From: CAWANF01 sp963783355
GTDB lineage: Bacteria; Bacteroidota; Rhodothermia; Balneolales; DATFMH01
Assembly (NCBI GenBank): GCA_963783355.1
Contig: CAWANF010000001.1
Span: 1-64,000 of the forward strand
DNA: 64,000 nucleotides
Reading direction: 5' to 3'
Shown: positions 55,583 to 63,049 of the stretch, piece by piece
Position numbering within the stretch: the first letter of the stretch is position 1
How the letters are laid out: each line of letters opens with the position of its first letter
Notes under the pieces: generated by a model
Database searches by the model: none
Told to the model about the DNA's origin: nothing
Seen by the model: the letters and a program-made list of their open reading frames with translations, nothing else
Translations under genes and position numbers: made by a program

Positions 55583-57346
55583 TTACCCCTCCACCATTTC
55601 GTCTATTGCAGCTCCCGCCGGCACCATTGGATAACAGTTTTCTTCTTCTTCAACAACGAAATCCATTACAACAGGACGGTCATTTATTTTCATTGCTTCT
55701 TCAAGAACGCTCTTCATTTCTTCCGGATTGGTAATTCTGAAGCCGGCAGCCCCATAACTTTCAGCCAGTTTTACAAAATCGGGGTTACTTTGTTTGAGAA
55801 CGGAATGGGAATAACGTTTTTCGAAGAATAATTCCTGCCATTGTCGAACCATTCCAAGGTGGCCGTTATTCATAATGGCTATTTTCACGGGTACTTTGTT
55901 TGCGACGGCCGTAGCCAGCTCACAAAGTGTCATTTGAAATCCTCCGTCGCCGGTTATGCAGACTACGGTTCGATCCGGATTTCCGATGGCGGCACCCATG
56001 GCGGCGGGAAACCCAAAGCCCATGGTTCCAAGTCCTCCTGAGGTCACAAAAGAACGGGGATGGTTGTATTTATACAATTGGGCAGCCCACATCTGATGCT
56101 GTCCAACATCCGTTACTACAATAGCTTCACCTTTTGTTACCTCGGAAATAGCTTCAATCATATGTTGAGGTTTGATGCGTTCCTTGGATTTCGGTGATTG
56201 CAGCGGATGTTCTTTTTTCCATGTGTTGATCCTGTTCCACCATTCTTCGATTTCCGGAACACTGGTATGTTGGTCAAGGTAGGGGAGAATATTTTTGACA
56301 TCGCCTACAATAGGTATGTCAACGGCAACATTTTTGGCGATGCAGGAAGGATCGATATCAACATGTATTTTCTTGGAATTCGGTGAGAAACCGTCCAGTC
56401 GGCCAGTTACTCGATCATCAAAACGCGCCCCGACAGCGAGTAAAACATCGCAATCAGTCATAGCCATGTTGGCATACCAAGTTCCGTGCATTCCCAGCAT
56501 CCCAAGTGATTGGCTCTTACTTTCGGGGAAGCATCCAAGTCCCATCAAAGTTGTCGTAACAGGAATGTTTGTCCGTTCTGCAAAATCAGTTAATTCTTTC
56601 CAGGCTTCTCCGCGAATGACACCTCCGCCGGCATAAATTAAAGGCCGTTTTGCTTTGCTCAATAATTCAGCGGCTTTAACTATCTGGCTATGATGGCCGT
56701 GTGTTACAGGACGATAACTTGGAATAGAAATCTTTTGGCTTCCACCGGTATACCGTCCTTTTGTTTTAATCATATCCTTCGGTAAATCAATCAAAACAGG
56801 TCCGGGTTTGCCACTGGTGGCGATATGAAAAGCTTCACGAATTACATTTTCAAGTTGATTGACATCTTTTACCAGGTAACTGTGTTTCGTTATCGGTCGT
56901 GTTATCCCGATGATATCGGCTTCCTGGAAAGCATCATTACCAATAAGGTTTGTAGCAACTTGTCCGGTGAACACGACCAATGGGATGGAATCGATGGCCG
57001 CAGTTGCAATACCTGTGACCGTATTTGTTCCGCCGGGTCCTGAAGTTACCAATACCACGCCGGGTTTGCCTGTAGAACGTGCGTAGCCATCAGCAGCATG
57101 CGTGCCGGCCTGTTCATGACGTATTAAAATATGCCGTAATTCCGGGGATTTGTGCAAAGTATCATAAATAGGCAAAACTGCTCCACCGGGATAGCCGAAT
57201 ATGGTGTCCACATTCAGATCCAAAAGGGTTTTTACTAAAATTTCAGAACCGGAAAGTTCTTGAACCTGAGGATTCTCTGCAGTCTGAGAAGAATTTTTAT
57301 TGTCTTTAGGACTATTTTGTTTAATGCGTGTTGCTTGATTATTCAT
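55583..57346 (-). CDS. ilvB: acetolactate synthase large (catalytic) subunit
   Basis: A 587-residue thiamine diphosphate- and FAD-dependent enzyme making acetolactate from pyruvate. FGYPGGAVLPIYD and the catalytic Glu in RHEQAGTHAADGYAR; VTSGPGGTNTVTGIATA; FQEADIIGITRPITKHS; the GDGGFQMTLCELATAVANK cofactor loop; HLGMVRQWQELFFEKRYSHS near the C-terminus. The first ~30 residues are a hydrophilic extension (Asn/Gln/Lys/Ser). It is the first enzyme gene of the operon; GAGGT lies four bases before the ATG and can be paired by segment 3 of the leader RNA (57347-57497). Confidence 0.96.
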   Translation of the reverse strand: MNNQATRIKQNSPKDNKNSSQTAENPQVQELSGSEILVKTLLDLNVDTIFGYPGGAVLPIYDTLHKSPELRHILIRHEQAGTHAADGYARSTGKPGVVLVTSGPGGTNTVTGIATAAIDSIPLVVFTGQVATNLIGNDAFQEADIIGITRPITKHSYLVKDVNQLENVIREAFHIATSGKPGPVLIDLPKDMIKTKGRYTGGSQKISIPSYRPVTHGHHSQIVKAAELLSKAKRPLIYAGGGVIRGEAWKELTDFAERTNIPVTTTLMGLGCFPESKSQSLGMLGMHGTWYANMAMTDCDVLLAVGARFDDRVTGRLDGFSPNSKKIHVDIDPSCIAKNVAVDIPIVGDVKNILPYLDQHTSVPEIEEWWNRINTWKKEHPLQSPKSKERIKPQHMIEAISEVTKGEAIVVTDVGQHQMWAAQLYKYNHPRSFVTSGGLGTMGFGFPAAMGAAIGNPDRTVVCITGDGGFQMTLCELATAVANKVPVKIAIMNNGHLGMVRQWQELFFEKRYSHSVLKQSNPDFVKLAESYGAAGFRITNPEEMKSVLEEAMKINDRPVVMDFVVEEEENCYPMVPAGAAIDEMVEG

Positions 57347-57497
57347 AAGACCTCATTTGTTATGGAACACATCTTTCCCGCCAGAGGTCCTTCTGTTAAT
57401 CGATTTTAAAAATTTGTGTGGATGCTGTTACGATTATTGAAGAATGACCTCTGGCGATATGTTAGCTGGTAATTCGTTTTAGGTTTAGGCCAGAGAT
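57347..57497 (-). promoter_or_regulatory. leader-peptide attenuator with four alternating RNA segments ending on the ilvB ribosome site
   Basis: On the minus-strand RNA, segment 1 is AUCUCUGGC (57497-57489, inside the leader codons), segment 2 CGCCAGAGGUC (57456-57446), segment 3 GGACCUCUGGCG (57390-57379) and segment 4 GAGGUCUU (57354-57347, the ilvB Shine-Dalgarno). Segments 1:2 pair over 9 bp, 2:3 over 11 bp plus 4 more past one mismatch, and 3:4 over 8 bp with one G-U. Each pairing excludes the next. A ribosome stalled on Val/Ile codons would cover segment 1, allow 2:3 and free the ribosome site. No U-run follows any stem, so control should be on translation initiation. The pairings are read directly; the mechanism is inferred. 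Confidence 0.75.
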
Positions 57498-57623
57498 AAT
57501 TCCTACAACAATCACCAGGACTAGGGATAGAGATAGAATCGATAGTCGTAGTAAGGGTAGGCTTAATAAGATGAGGAACAGAGGTAAAAGGTTAAAGTTT
57601 ATATTAATCACATGATGATCCAT
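57462..57623 (-). CDS. 53-residue leader peptide rich in Leu, Ile and Val
   Basis: ATG 57623 is preceded by AGGAG (57639-57635) at 11-base spacing and ends at TAA 57464-57462. It has 16 Leu, 8 Ile and 5 Val in 53 residues, with the runs NLLPLFLILLSLPLL and LSLVLVIVVGII. Eight of the 16 Leu codons are CTA. Position just before ilvB, the run of regulated amino acids and the overlap of its last codons with RNA segment 1 all fit a ribosome-stalling leader. An in-frame ATG farther upstream (57704) would lie at or before the predicted transcription start. A tiny membrane protein is the alternative reading. Confidence 0.75.
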   Translation of the reverse strand: MDHHVININFNLLPLFLILLSLPLLRLSILSLSLVLVIVVGIISGLNLKRITS

Positions 57624-57712
57624 TGAGGAGATTGCTCCTGTATTTAATAAGCTCGATACATGTGTCGTTTTACTGGTCAAAATATTTCCAATTCTGTTTC
57701 TCACTATTGATC

Positions 57713-57741
57713 AAGCTATTAAACAGGATTAATTGTGTCAA
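57713..57741 (-). promoter_or_regulatory. promoter of the ilv-leu operon
   Basis: On the minus strand TTGACA (57741-57736), 17 bases, TAGCTT (57718-57713); read as TTG-N20-TAGCTTG it also roughly fits the Bacteroidota form. Start would be near 57706, about 65 bases before the leader ribosome site. Confidence 0.6.
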
Positions 57742-57846
57742 GCATAAATAGTGTTTTTTGTACATAAATATATATAATAAAAATTGGAAGCGCTTTTTTA
57801 TACTTAATCATTAGGTATTGTTTGAAATAAATATGAGATAACATTT

Positions 57847-57912
57847 ATGAACGTTTGGGTTTTTATAAAAATCGTCATTGTATTTACATTATATTACATT
57901 TGGATATTGTAG
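57847..57912 (+). CDS. 21-codon Ile/Val-rich frame, possible second leader peptide
   Basis: Begins MNVWVFIKIVIV and ends YYIWIL, with 5 Ile, 4 Val and 2 Leu in 21 residues, on the ilvD strand. It lies 470 bases before ilvD and lacks a good Shine-Dalgarno (GAGAT only). It could be a leader peptide for ilvD or chance in AT-rich DNA. Confidence 0.3.
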   Translation: MNVWVFIKIVIVFTLYYIWIL

Positions 57913-58382
57913 TAATCCGAAATTTTATTAACGTATCAAAGATGTTGTTACTTTAGTGATGCCTTTGCCGAAGTTTGTGAAATGTTAAGTTTTAGTAGTG
58001 AATGGGTTGAAATCAAACTATGCCAACCGGTTGACGGAATAATAGAGGACTCTGTTTAAAGGAAATTGATATTTTTTAGTTTAGGTAACGACAACCTGGC
58101 TGTTTGGTAAGTCATTTTTGGATCGTAATTGTATAGAAAAGTTGAATTGGTTTATTGACGGATCCTGAATATTATTCGTATTCTAAAAACGATTTTCTAT
58201 ACGATTAATGATGTTTTCTGATAAAAGCGTGAATAGGGAAAATATAATGTCTTAGCTTATATTTTCCCCTGTAGCCATTTTGGGACTATTTTTTATAATG
58301 ACTTAATTTCGTGAGCCTGTTCAAATTGTTGGCTTCAGGCTTATATAAATATTATTAATAGAATAAAATTCAAGAATTATAT
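57913..58382 (+). promoter_or_regulatory. ilvD upstream region with candidate promoter and inverted repeat
   Basis: No gene. TTGACG (58155-58160), 18 bases, TATTCT (58179-58184) is a possible promoter. A perfect 11-bp inverted repeat GGGAAAATATA / TATATTTTCCC (58236-58246, 58258-58268) lies in the predicted leader about 115 bases before ilvD. An alternative TTG-N18-TAAGTTTT stands at 57965-57993. Confidence 0.4.
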
Positions 58383-60068
58383 ATGAAAGAGGAACTCAAT
58401 AAATATAGCCGTCGGCTTACACAGGTTGAATCCCAGGTGGGATCAAAAGCAATGCTTTATGGTGTAGGTTTGTCGGATGATGATATGAAGAAAGCCCAGG
58501 TCGGTATTGCAAGTACAGGATGGGAAGGAAATACTTGTAATATGCATCTTAACGACTTCGCTCAATATGTGAAAGAGGGTGTAGAGCAGTCTGACCTGAT
58601 TGGTTTTATTTTTCATACAATCGGTGTAAGTGATGGAATATCAATGGGCACTCAAGGTATGAAATATTCATTGCCTTCACGTGACATTATTGCCGATTCT
58701 ATAGAAACGGTGATGCGGGCTCAATGGTACGATGCAAATATCACTATTGCCGGCTGTGATAAAAATATGCCTGGTTCGGTTATGGCAATGGCCCGTTTTA
58801 ACCGCCCTTCCATTATGATTTACGGCGGTACTATCTCCCCCGGGTTTTACAATGGAAATAAATTGGATGTTGTTTCGGCGTTTGAATCGTACGGTAAATA
58901 TTTATCTAAGGAAATTGATCATGGAGAAATGCTGGAAGTTTTGCATCATGCTTGTCCGGGCGCCGGGGCTTGCGGAGGGATGTATACCGCAAATACGATG
59001 GCATCGGCCATTGAAACGATGGGCATGAGTCTTCCCTACAGTTCTTCTGTTCCCGCTACCAACAAACGAAAGATCGAGGAGTGTCGGTTAGCAGGCAAAG
59101 CCATTCTGACTCTGCTTGAAAAGGATATTAAACCGTCGGATATCATGACTCGTAAAGCTTTTGAGAATGCCGTTACGATTGTGATTGCTCTGGGTGGTTC
59201 GACGAATGCCGTTCTACACCTGCTTGCTATGGCCCACACTGCGGGCATCTCATTTACTATTGATGATTTCCAGGAGATCAGCAGCAGAACGCCATACCTG
59301 GCAGATTTAAAACCAAGCGGTAAGTATGTGATGGAGGACCTCTACAATGTGGGAGGTGTACCGGCTGTTCAAAAATTATTACTGAAAGAAGGATTTTTGG
59401 ATGGTTCTTGCTTGACTGTAACCGGCAAGTCACTCGAGGAAAATATTGAAGAGTTACCTGGTTTATTAGAAGAACAGACCATTATTCACCCCATATCAGA
59501 TCCTATTAAAAAAACGGGCCATATTGATATTTTGTATGGTAATTTATCTCCGGAAGGAGCTGTGGCAAAAATAACCGGTAAAGAAGGCGAACAATTTTCT
59601 GGTCCGGCTAAAGTTTTTGATTCAGAAGAAGAAAGCCTTAAAGCAATTGAAGGTGGCGAAGTAAAACCGGGTGATGTAGTTGTTATTCGATACGAAGGAC
59701 CCAAAGGTGGCCCGGGTATGCGTGAAATGTTATCCATTACAGCAGCTATTGTGGGTGCCGGATTGGCAAAAACAGTTGCTTTGATGACTGACGGACGTTT
59801 TTCCGGTGGCAGCCATGGTTTTGTAATCGGGCACGTTACCCCTGAAGCACAAGTAGGCGGTCCCATCGCTTTAATTCAGGATGGAGATATTATAACCATC
59901 GATTCTGTGAAACGTACCATCGATGTGAACCTTTCGGATGCAGAACTGGACGAACGTCGTAAGAACTGGCAACAACCGTCTTTACGAATTCAAAGCGGCT
60001 CCCTGTTTAAATACGCTAAACTGGTGGCTTCTGCCTCAAAAGGATGTGTAACGGATTCCGGAGATTAA
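58383..60068 (+). CDS. ilvD: dihydroxy-acid dehydratase
   Basis: A 561-residue Fe-S enzyme that dehydrates dihydroxyisovalerate and dihydroxymethylvalerate, third step for Val and Ile. WEGNTCNMH (C52), IAGCDKNMPGS (C125) and CPGAGACGGMYTANTMA supply the cluster cysteines; GGSTNAVLHLLA, YEGPKGGPGMREML and TDGRFSGGSHGFVIGH finish the active site. Length is standard. It is divergent from the ilvB operon and separated by about 1 kb of regulatory DNA, so it completes the pathway from its own transcript. A terminator follows. Confidence 0.96.
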   Translation: MKEELNKYSRRLTQVESQVGSKAMLYGVGLSDDDMKKAQVGIASTGWEGNTCNMHLNDFAQYVKEGVEQSDLIGFIFHTIGVSDGISMGTQGMKYSLPSRDIIADSIETVMRAQWYDANITIAGCDKNMPGSVMAMARFNRPSIMIYGGTISPGFYNGNKLDVVSAFESYGKYLSKEIDHGEMLEVLHHACPGAGACGGMYTANTMASAIETMGMSLPYSSSVPATNKRKIEECRLAGKAILTLLEKDIKPSDIMTRKAFENAVTIVIALGGSTNAVLHLLAMAHTAGISFTIDDFQEISSRTPYLADLKPSGKYVMEDLYNVGGVPAVQKLLLKEGFLDGSCLTVTGKSLEENIEELPGLLEEQTIIHPISDPIKKTGHIDILYGNLSPEGAVAKITGKEGEQFSGPAKVFDSEEESLKAIEGGEVKPGDVVVIRYEGPKGGPGMREMLSITAAIVGAGLAKTVALMTDGRFSGGSHGFVIGHVTPEAQVGGPIALIQDGDIITIDSVKRTIDVNLSDAELDERRKNWQQPSLRIQSGSLFKYAKLVASASKGCVTDSGD

Positions 60069-60110
60069 ATAAAGAAAATCAGGTTTCATTTGTAGGATGG
60101 ATGAGAACTG

Positions 60111-60155
60111 GAGAGGCAGGGTGTTTAACCATACACCTTGTCTCTTTATTTTTTT
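60111..60155 (+). terminator. rho-independent terminator of ilvD
   Basis: GAGA(GG)CAGGGTGT pairs with ACACCTTGTCTC with a 2-base bulge, followed by TTTATTTTTTT, 43 bases past the ilvD stop. Confidence 0.8.
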
Positions 60156-60553
60156 AGCAGGTTAAAACAGTTTGCAGGAAATATGTATCTGTCGAATTAC
60201 CAAACAGTTGAAGGCAATGGACAGGCGTATCGTTTAATTAGTGGATATCTGATTTTACATGACTGGTACCTGAATCCTGGAAATATAATCACCAACAAAA
60301 AAATAAAAGCGCTTACAAAAATATTTTCAAAATTTTTTATACGATTTACAATGATATTTAATGGTTGATAAGAATGATGGAATATGGATTAAAAAATCGC
60401 TTACAAAACTAATTGTCACGTGATAAATAGTTTTGTAACAATACCTTTAAGGATACTGTGTAAGTAGAAAATGATAACCATGCCATTGAATTTTGAAAGA
60501 ATTGTGATTAATTAGTTAAGCTAAAGAATGAGATTTCTTAAATATATCTGTAT
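60156..60553. promoter_or_regulatory. thr operon upstream region with a 38-bp palindrome
   Basis: No believable gene. At 60401-60438 TTACAAAACTA and TAGTTTTGTAA are exact reverse complements around a centred TCACGTGA; 34 of 38 positions are palindromic. The right arm contains TAGTTTTG, a full match to the Bacteroidota -7 box, but no TTG stands at the right distance. It lies 115 bases before thrA and could be an operator or a leader hairpin. Confidence 0.5.
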
Positions 60554-61930
60554 ATGCGTATCCTGAAGTTCGGCGGTTCATCTGTTGGTTCTCTCGAAGC
60601 AATCTTAAAAGTTATTTCCATCATCGGTAATAAAAGGAAACAAGATTCCATTGGAGTTGTTGTGTCTGCTTTTCGCGGGGTAACGGATGCGTTATTAGAA
60701 TGCGCGAAGCTTGCAGCTGAAGGTGATCAAAGCTATGCCGGACAATTAAAAGAGATAGAATTACGTCACGTTAAAGTGATACAGGAAGGTATCTCGGTTT
60801 ATCATCAAAGTCAGGCATTGGCTGAATTTAAAATGATGTTTAACGAGCTTGAAGATATTCTGAACGGTGTTTACCTGGTCCATGAAATAACCCCGAGAAC
60901 CCTGGATTTTGTAGTCAGTTTCGGAGAGCGTTTTTCTGCATATACTCTGAGTAGGTTTCTGCAGGATAGGGAAATACCGGCTGATTATGCTGATGCACGA
61001 AAATTTATTCAGACCGATATTCGTTTTGGATCGGCAGGAGTGAACTTCAGTCAAACCTATGAAAATATTCAGGAATATTTTAGGAATAAAAAGAGTACCC
61101 AGATTATTACCGGTTTTATTGCATCTACAAAAACCGGTGAAACAACGACACTGGGACGAGGAGGATCCGACTATACCGCTTCTATTTTAGGTGCCGCTCT
61201 AAAATGCGAAGTGATTGAAATATGGACCGATGTTAGCGGTTTGATGACTGCCAATCCTAACAAAGTCTCTGACGCTTTTACGATATCAGAATGTTCCTAT
61301 GAAGAGGCAATGGAATTGTCTCATTTTGGCGCAAAGGTCATTTTCCCTCCCACCATGCAGCCGGCATTGAAAGCAGGAATACCGATTCATATTTACAATA
61401 CGTTTGAACCGGAACATGCAGGGACCCTGATCTCCGCTAAATCCAATAAAAAAAATGGTTTTATCAAAGGTATATCATCCATAGAAAATTTAGCTCTAAT
61501 CACATTACGTGGCAGCGGGATGATTGGCGTGAACGGTATAGCGGCACGGATTTTTAAAGCTATGGCCGACAGTAATATCAACATTATTATGATCACCCAG
61601 GCTTCGTCGGAGTATACAGTTTGTTTTGCGATTTATTCGGGATATAAGGATAGGGCCCGGGAAGCGCTGGAAAAGGAATTTAATAATGAGATTGCCATGG
61701 AACGTATCGACCCGGTTATCATAGAAGTGCCGATGAGTATCGTGGCGGTTGTGGGTGACAATATGAAAAATACCCCGGGTATTGCCGGACAGGTATTCAA
61801 ATCGCTCGGCGATCATAAAATAAATATATCTGCTATCGCACAGGGATCGTCAGAACGAAATATATCTTTGCTGATCTCCCAAAAAGATGAAACAAACGCC
61901 TTAAACGCGTTACATAAAGCTTTTTTTTAA
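60554..61930 (+). CDS. thrA: aspartate kinase of the ThrA type, lacking the homoserine dehydrogenase half
   Basis: 458 residues. RILKFGGSSVGSLEAI opens the kinase; VVVSAFRGVTDALL, FGERFSAYTLSRFL, TTTLGRGGSDYTASILGAA, EIWTDVSGLMTANP and EEAMELSHFGAKVIFPPTMQP are AK motifs of the form seen in bifunctional ThrA. Two ACT domains follow (ALITLRGSGMIGVNGIAARI; SIVAVVGDNMKNTPGIAGQV), which bind threonine or lysine. The chain ends ALHKAFF at TAA right after eight T, the point where ThrA normally runs into homoserine dehydrogenase. No dehydrogenase sequence follows before thrB, 88 bases on. First gene of thrA-thrB-thrC. Confidence 0.92.
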   Translation: MRILKFGGSSVGSLEAILKVISIIGNKRKQDSIGVVVSAFRGVTDALLECAKLAAEGDQSYAGQLKEIELRHVKVIQEGISVYHQSQALAEFKMMFNELEDILNGVYLVHEITPRTLDFVVSFGERFSAYTLSRFLQDREIPADYADARKFIQTDIRFGSAGVNFSQTYENIQEYFRNKKSTQIITGFIASTKTGETTTLGRGGSDYTASILGAALKCEVIEIWTDVSGLMTANPNKVSDAFTISECSYEEAMELSHFGAKVIFPPTMQPALKAGIPIHIYNTFEPEHAGTLISAKSNKKNGFIKGISSIENLALITLRGSGMIGVNGIAARIFKAMADSNINIIMITQASSEYTVCFAIYSGYKDRAREALEKEFNNEIAMERIDPVIIEVPMSIVAVVGDNMKNTPGIAGQVFKSLGDHKINISAIAQGSSERNISLLISQKDETNALNALHKAFF

Positions 61931-62018
61931 TTACGTTGAATTAAAGTACCCATTTTATCCAATAGGATTTGTTGGCCAGTTTAAACAGGTATTTTTCAAA
62001 ATCTCGGATGTATGTGTT

Positions 62019-63002
62019 ATGAGTAAATATAAGATTGAAGAAGTTAAAGCCCATGCACCCGCCAGTGTAGCGAACGTAGGTTGCGGATTTGATGTGATGG
62101 GTTTCGCTATCAATGAGCCGGGTGACGAGGTTGTTGCAAGGTTTAGCGATACCCATGGCGTTTATATTAAAGCCATACACGGAACAGATATCGAATTACC
62201 GATGGAAGCGGAAAAAAATACGGCTGGAGTTGCGGCTATAGCGCTCGTTAATGCCCTGGATGACGATAAAATACCGGGAATAGAACTGGAACTATATAAG
62301 AAAATGCCTTTGGGTAGCGGACTGGGTTCCAGTGCCGCAAGTGCTGTTGCCTCTGTTGTAGCCGTCAATAAGTTGCTTGGTGACCCGTTCGAGAAAAAGG
62401 ATTTATTGAAATTTGCCGTGGCCGGAGAGTATATCTCCTGTGGCGCAGCTCATGCCGATAACGCTGCTGCTTCATTAATGGGCGGCTTCATCCTGGTTAG
62501 GAGTAATGAGCCGTTGGATGTTATTGCACTTCCGAGCCCGAAAGAATTGTTTTGCACAGTGATTCATCCAAAAATAGAAATACGGACGAGTGATACACGG
62601 AAAATTTTAAGAAAACAGGTTCTGTTATCCGACGCAGTAACACAATGGGGAAATGTTGGTGCTTTGGTAGCGGGACTTTATCGGAATGATTATGAATTAA
62701 TTGGCCGATCATTACATGATTCGGTTATTGAACCTGTTCGTTCCGTGCTTATTCCGGGCTACCCTGCTATTAAAAATGCTGCTTTGGAAGCCGGAGCGTT
62801 GGGTTGCAGTATTTCCGGTTCGGGTCCTTCTATTTTTGCGCTTTCACGTGGTGAAGATAGTGCTAATCAGATTGGCACAGCGATGGAAGAAGCTATTGAT
62901 AAAATCGGGTTGCCTTACGATCTGTATATTTCCCCCGTTAATCGTCACGGAAGTTTATTGTTAGATCAAAAAAGCGCTGGTTTTAGAAGTTTTGCCCAAT
63001 GA
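62019..63002 (+). CDS. thrB: homoserine kinase
   Basis: A 327-residue GHMP kinase phosphorylating homoserine. APASVANVGCGFDVMGFA is the substrate-binding N-terminus, PLGSGLGSSAASAVASVVAV (97-116) the ATP loop, SCGAAHADNAAASLMGGF and CSISGSGPSIFAL the rest of the site. Length fits the family (about 310-320). Between thrA and thrC on the same strand with short gaps (88 and 47 bases). Confidence 0.96.
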   Translation: MSKYKIEEVKAHAPASVANVGCGFDVMGFAINEPGDEVVARFSDTHGVYIKAIHGTDIELPMEAEKNTAGVAAIALVNALDDDKIPGIELELYKKMPLGSGLGSSAASAVASVVAVNKLLGDPFEKKDLLKFAVAGEYISCGAAHADNAAASLMGGFILVRSNEPLDVIALPSPKELFCTVIHPKIEIRTSDTRKILRKQVLLSDAVTQWGNVGALVAGLYRNDYELIGRSLHDSVIEPVRSVLIPGYPAIKNAALEAGALGCSISGSGPSIFALSRGEDSANQIGTAMEEAIDKIGLPYDLYISPVNRHGSLLLDQKSAGFRSFAQ

Positions 63003-63049
63003 AATAATAAATAAAACATCTTTTTGGGTTTTAGTAATTACATGATTAT

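Noticed and set aside
57379..57456. Segment 2:3 stem before ilvB as a rho-independent terminator
   Set aside because: The stem is strong but is followed by GGAAAGATGTG, without a U-run.
57624..57704. Upstream extension of the leader peptide to 80 codons (ATG 57704)
   Set aside because: The predicted transcription start is near 57706, leaving no room for a ribosome site, whereas ATG 57623 has AGGAG at 11 bases.
60138..60368. 76-codon frame after ilvD
   Set aside because: It starts inside the ilvD terminator hairpin with a TTG, has no ribosome site and no family resemblance.
60470..60514. 14-codon frame MITMPLNFERIVIN as a thr operon leader peptide
   Set aside because: Only one Thr and a few Ile; no run of regulatory codons and no alternating stems seen.
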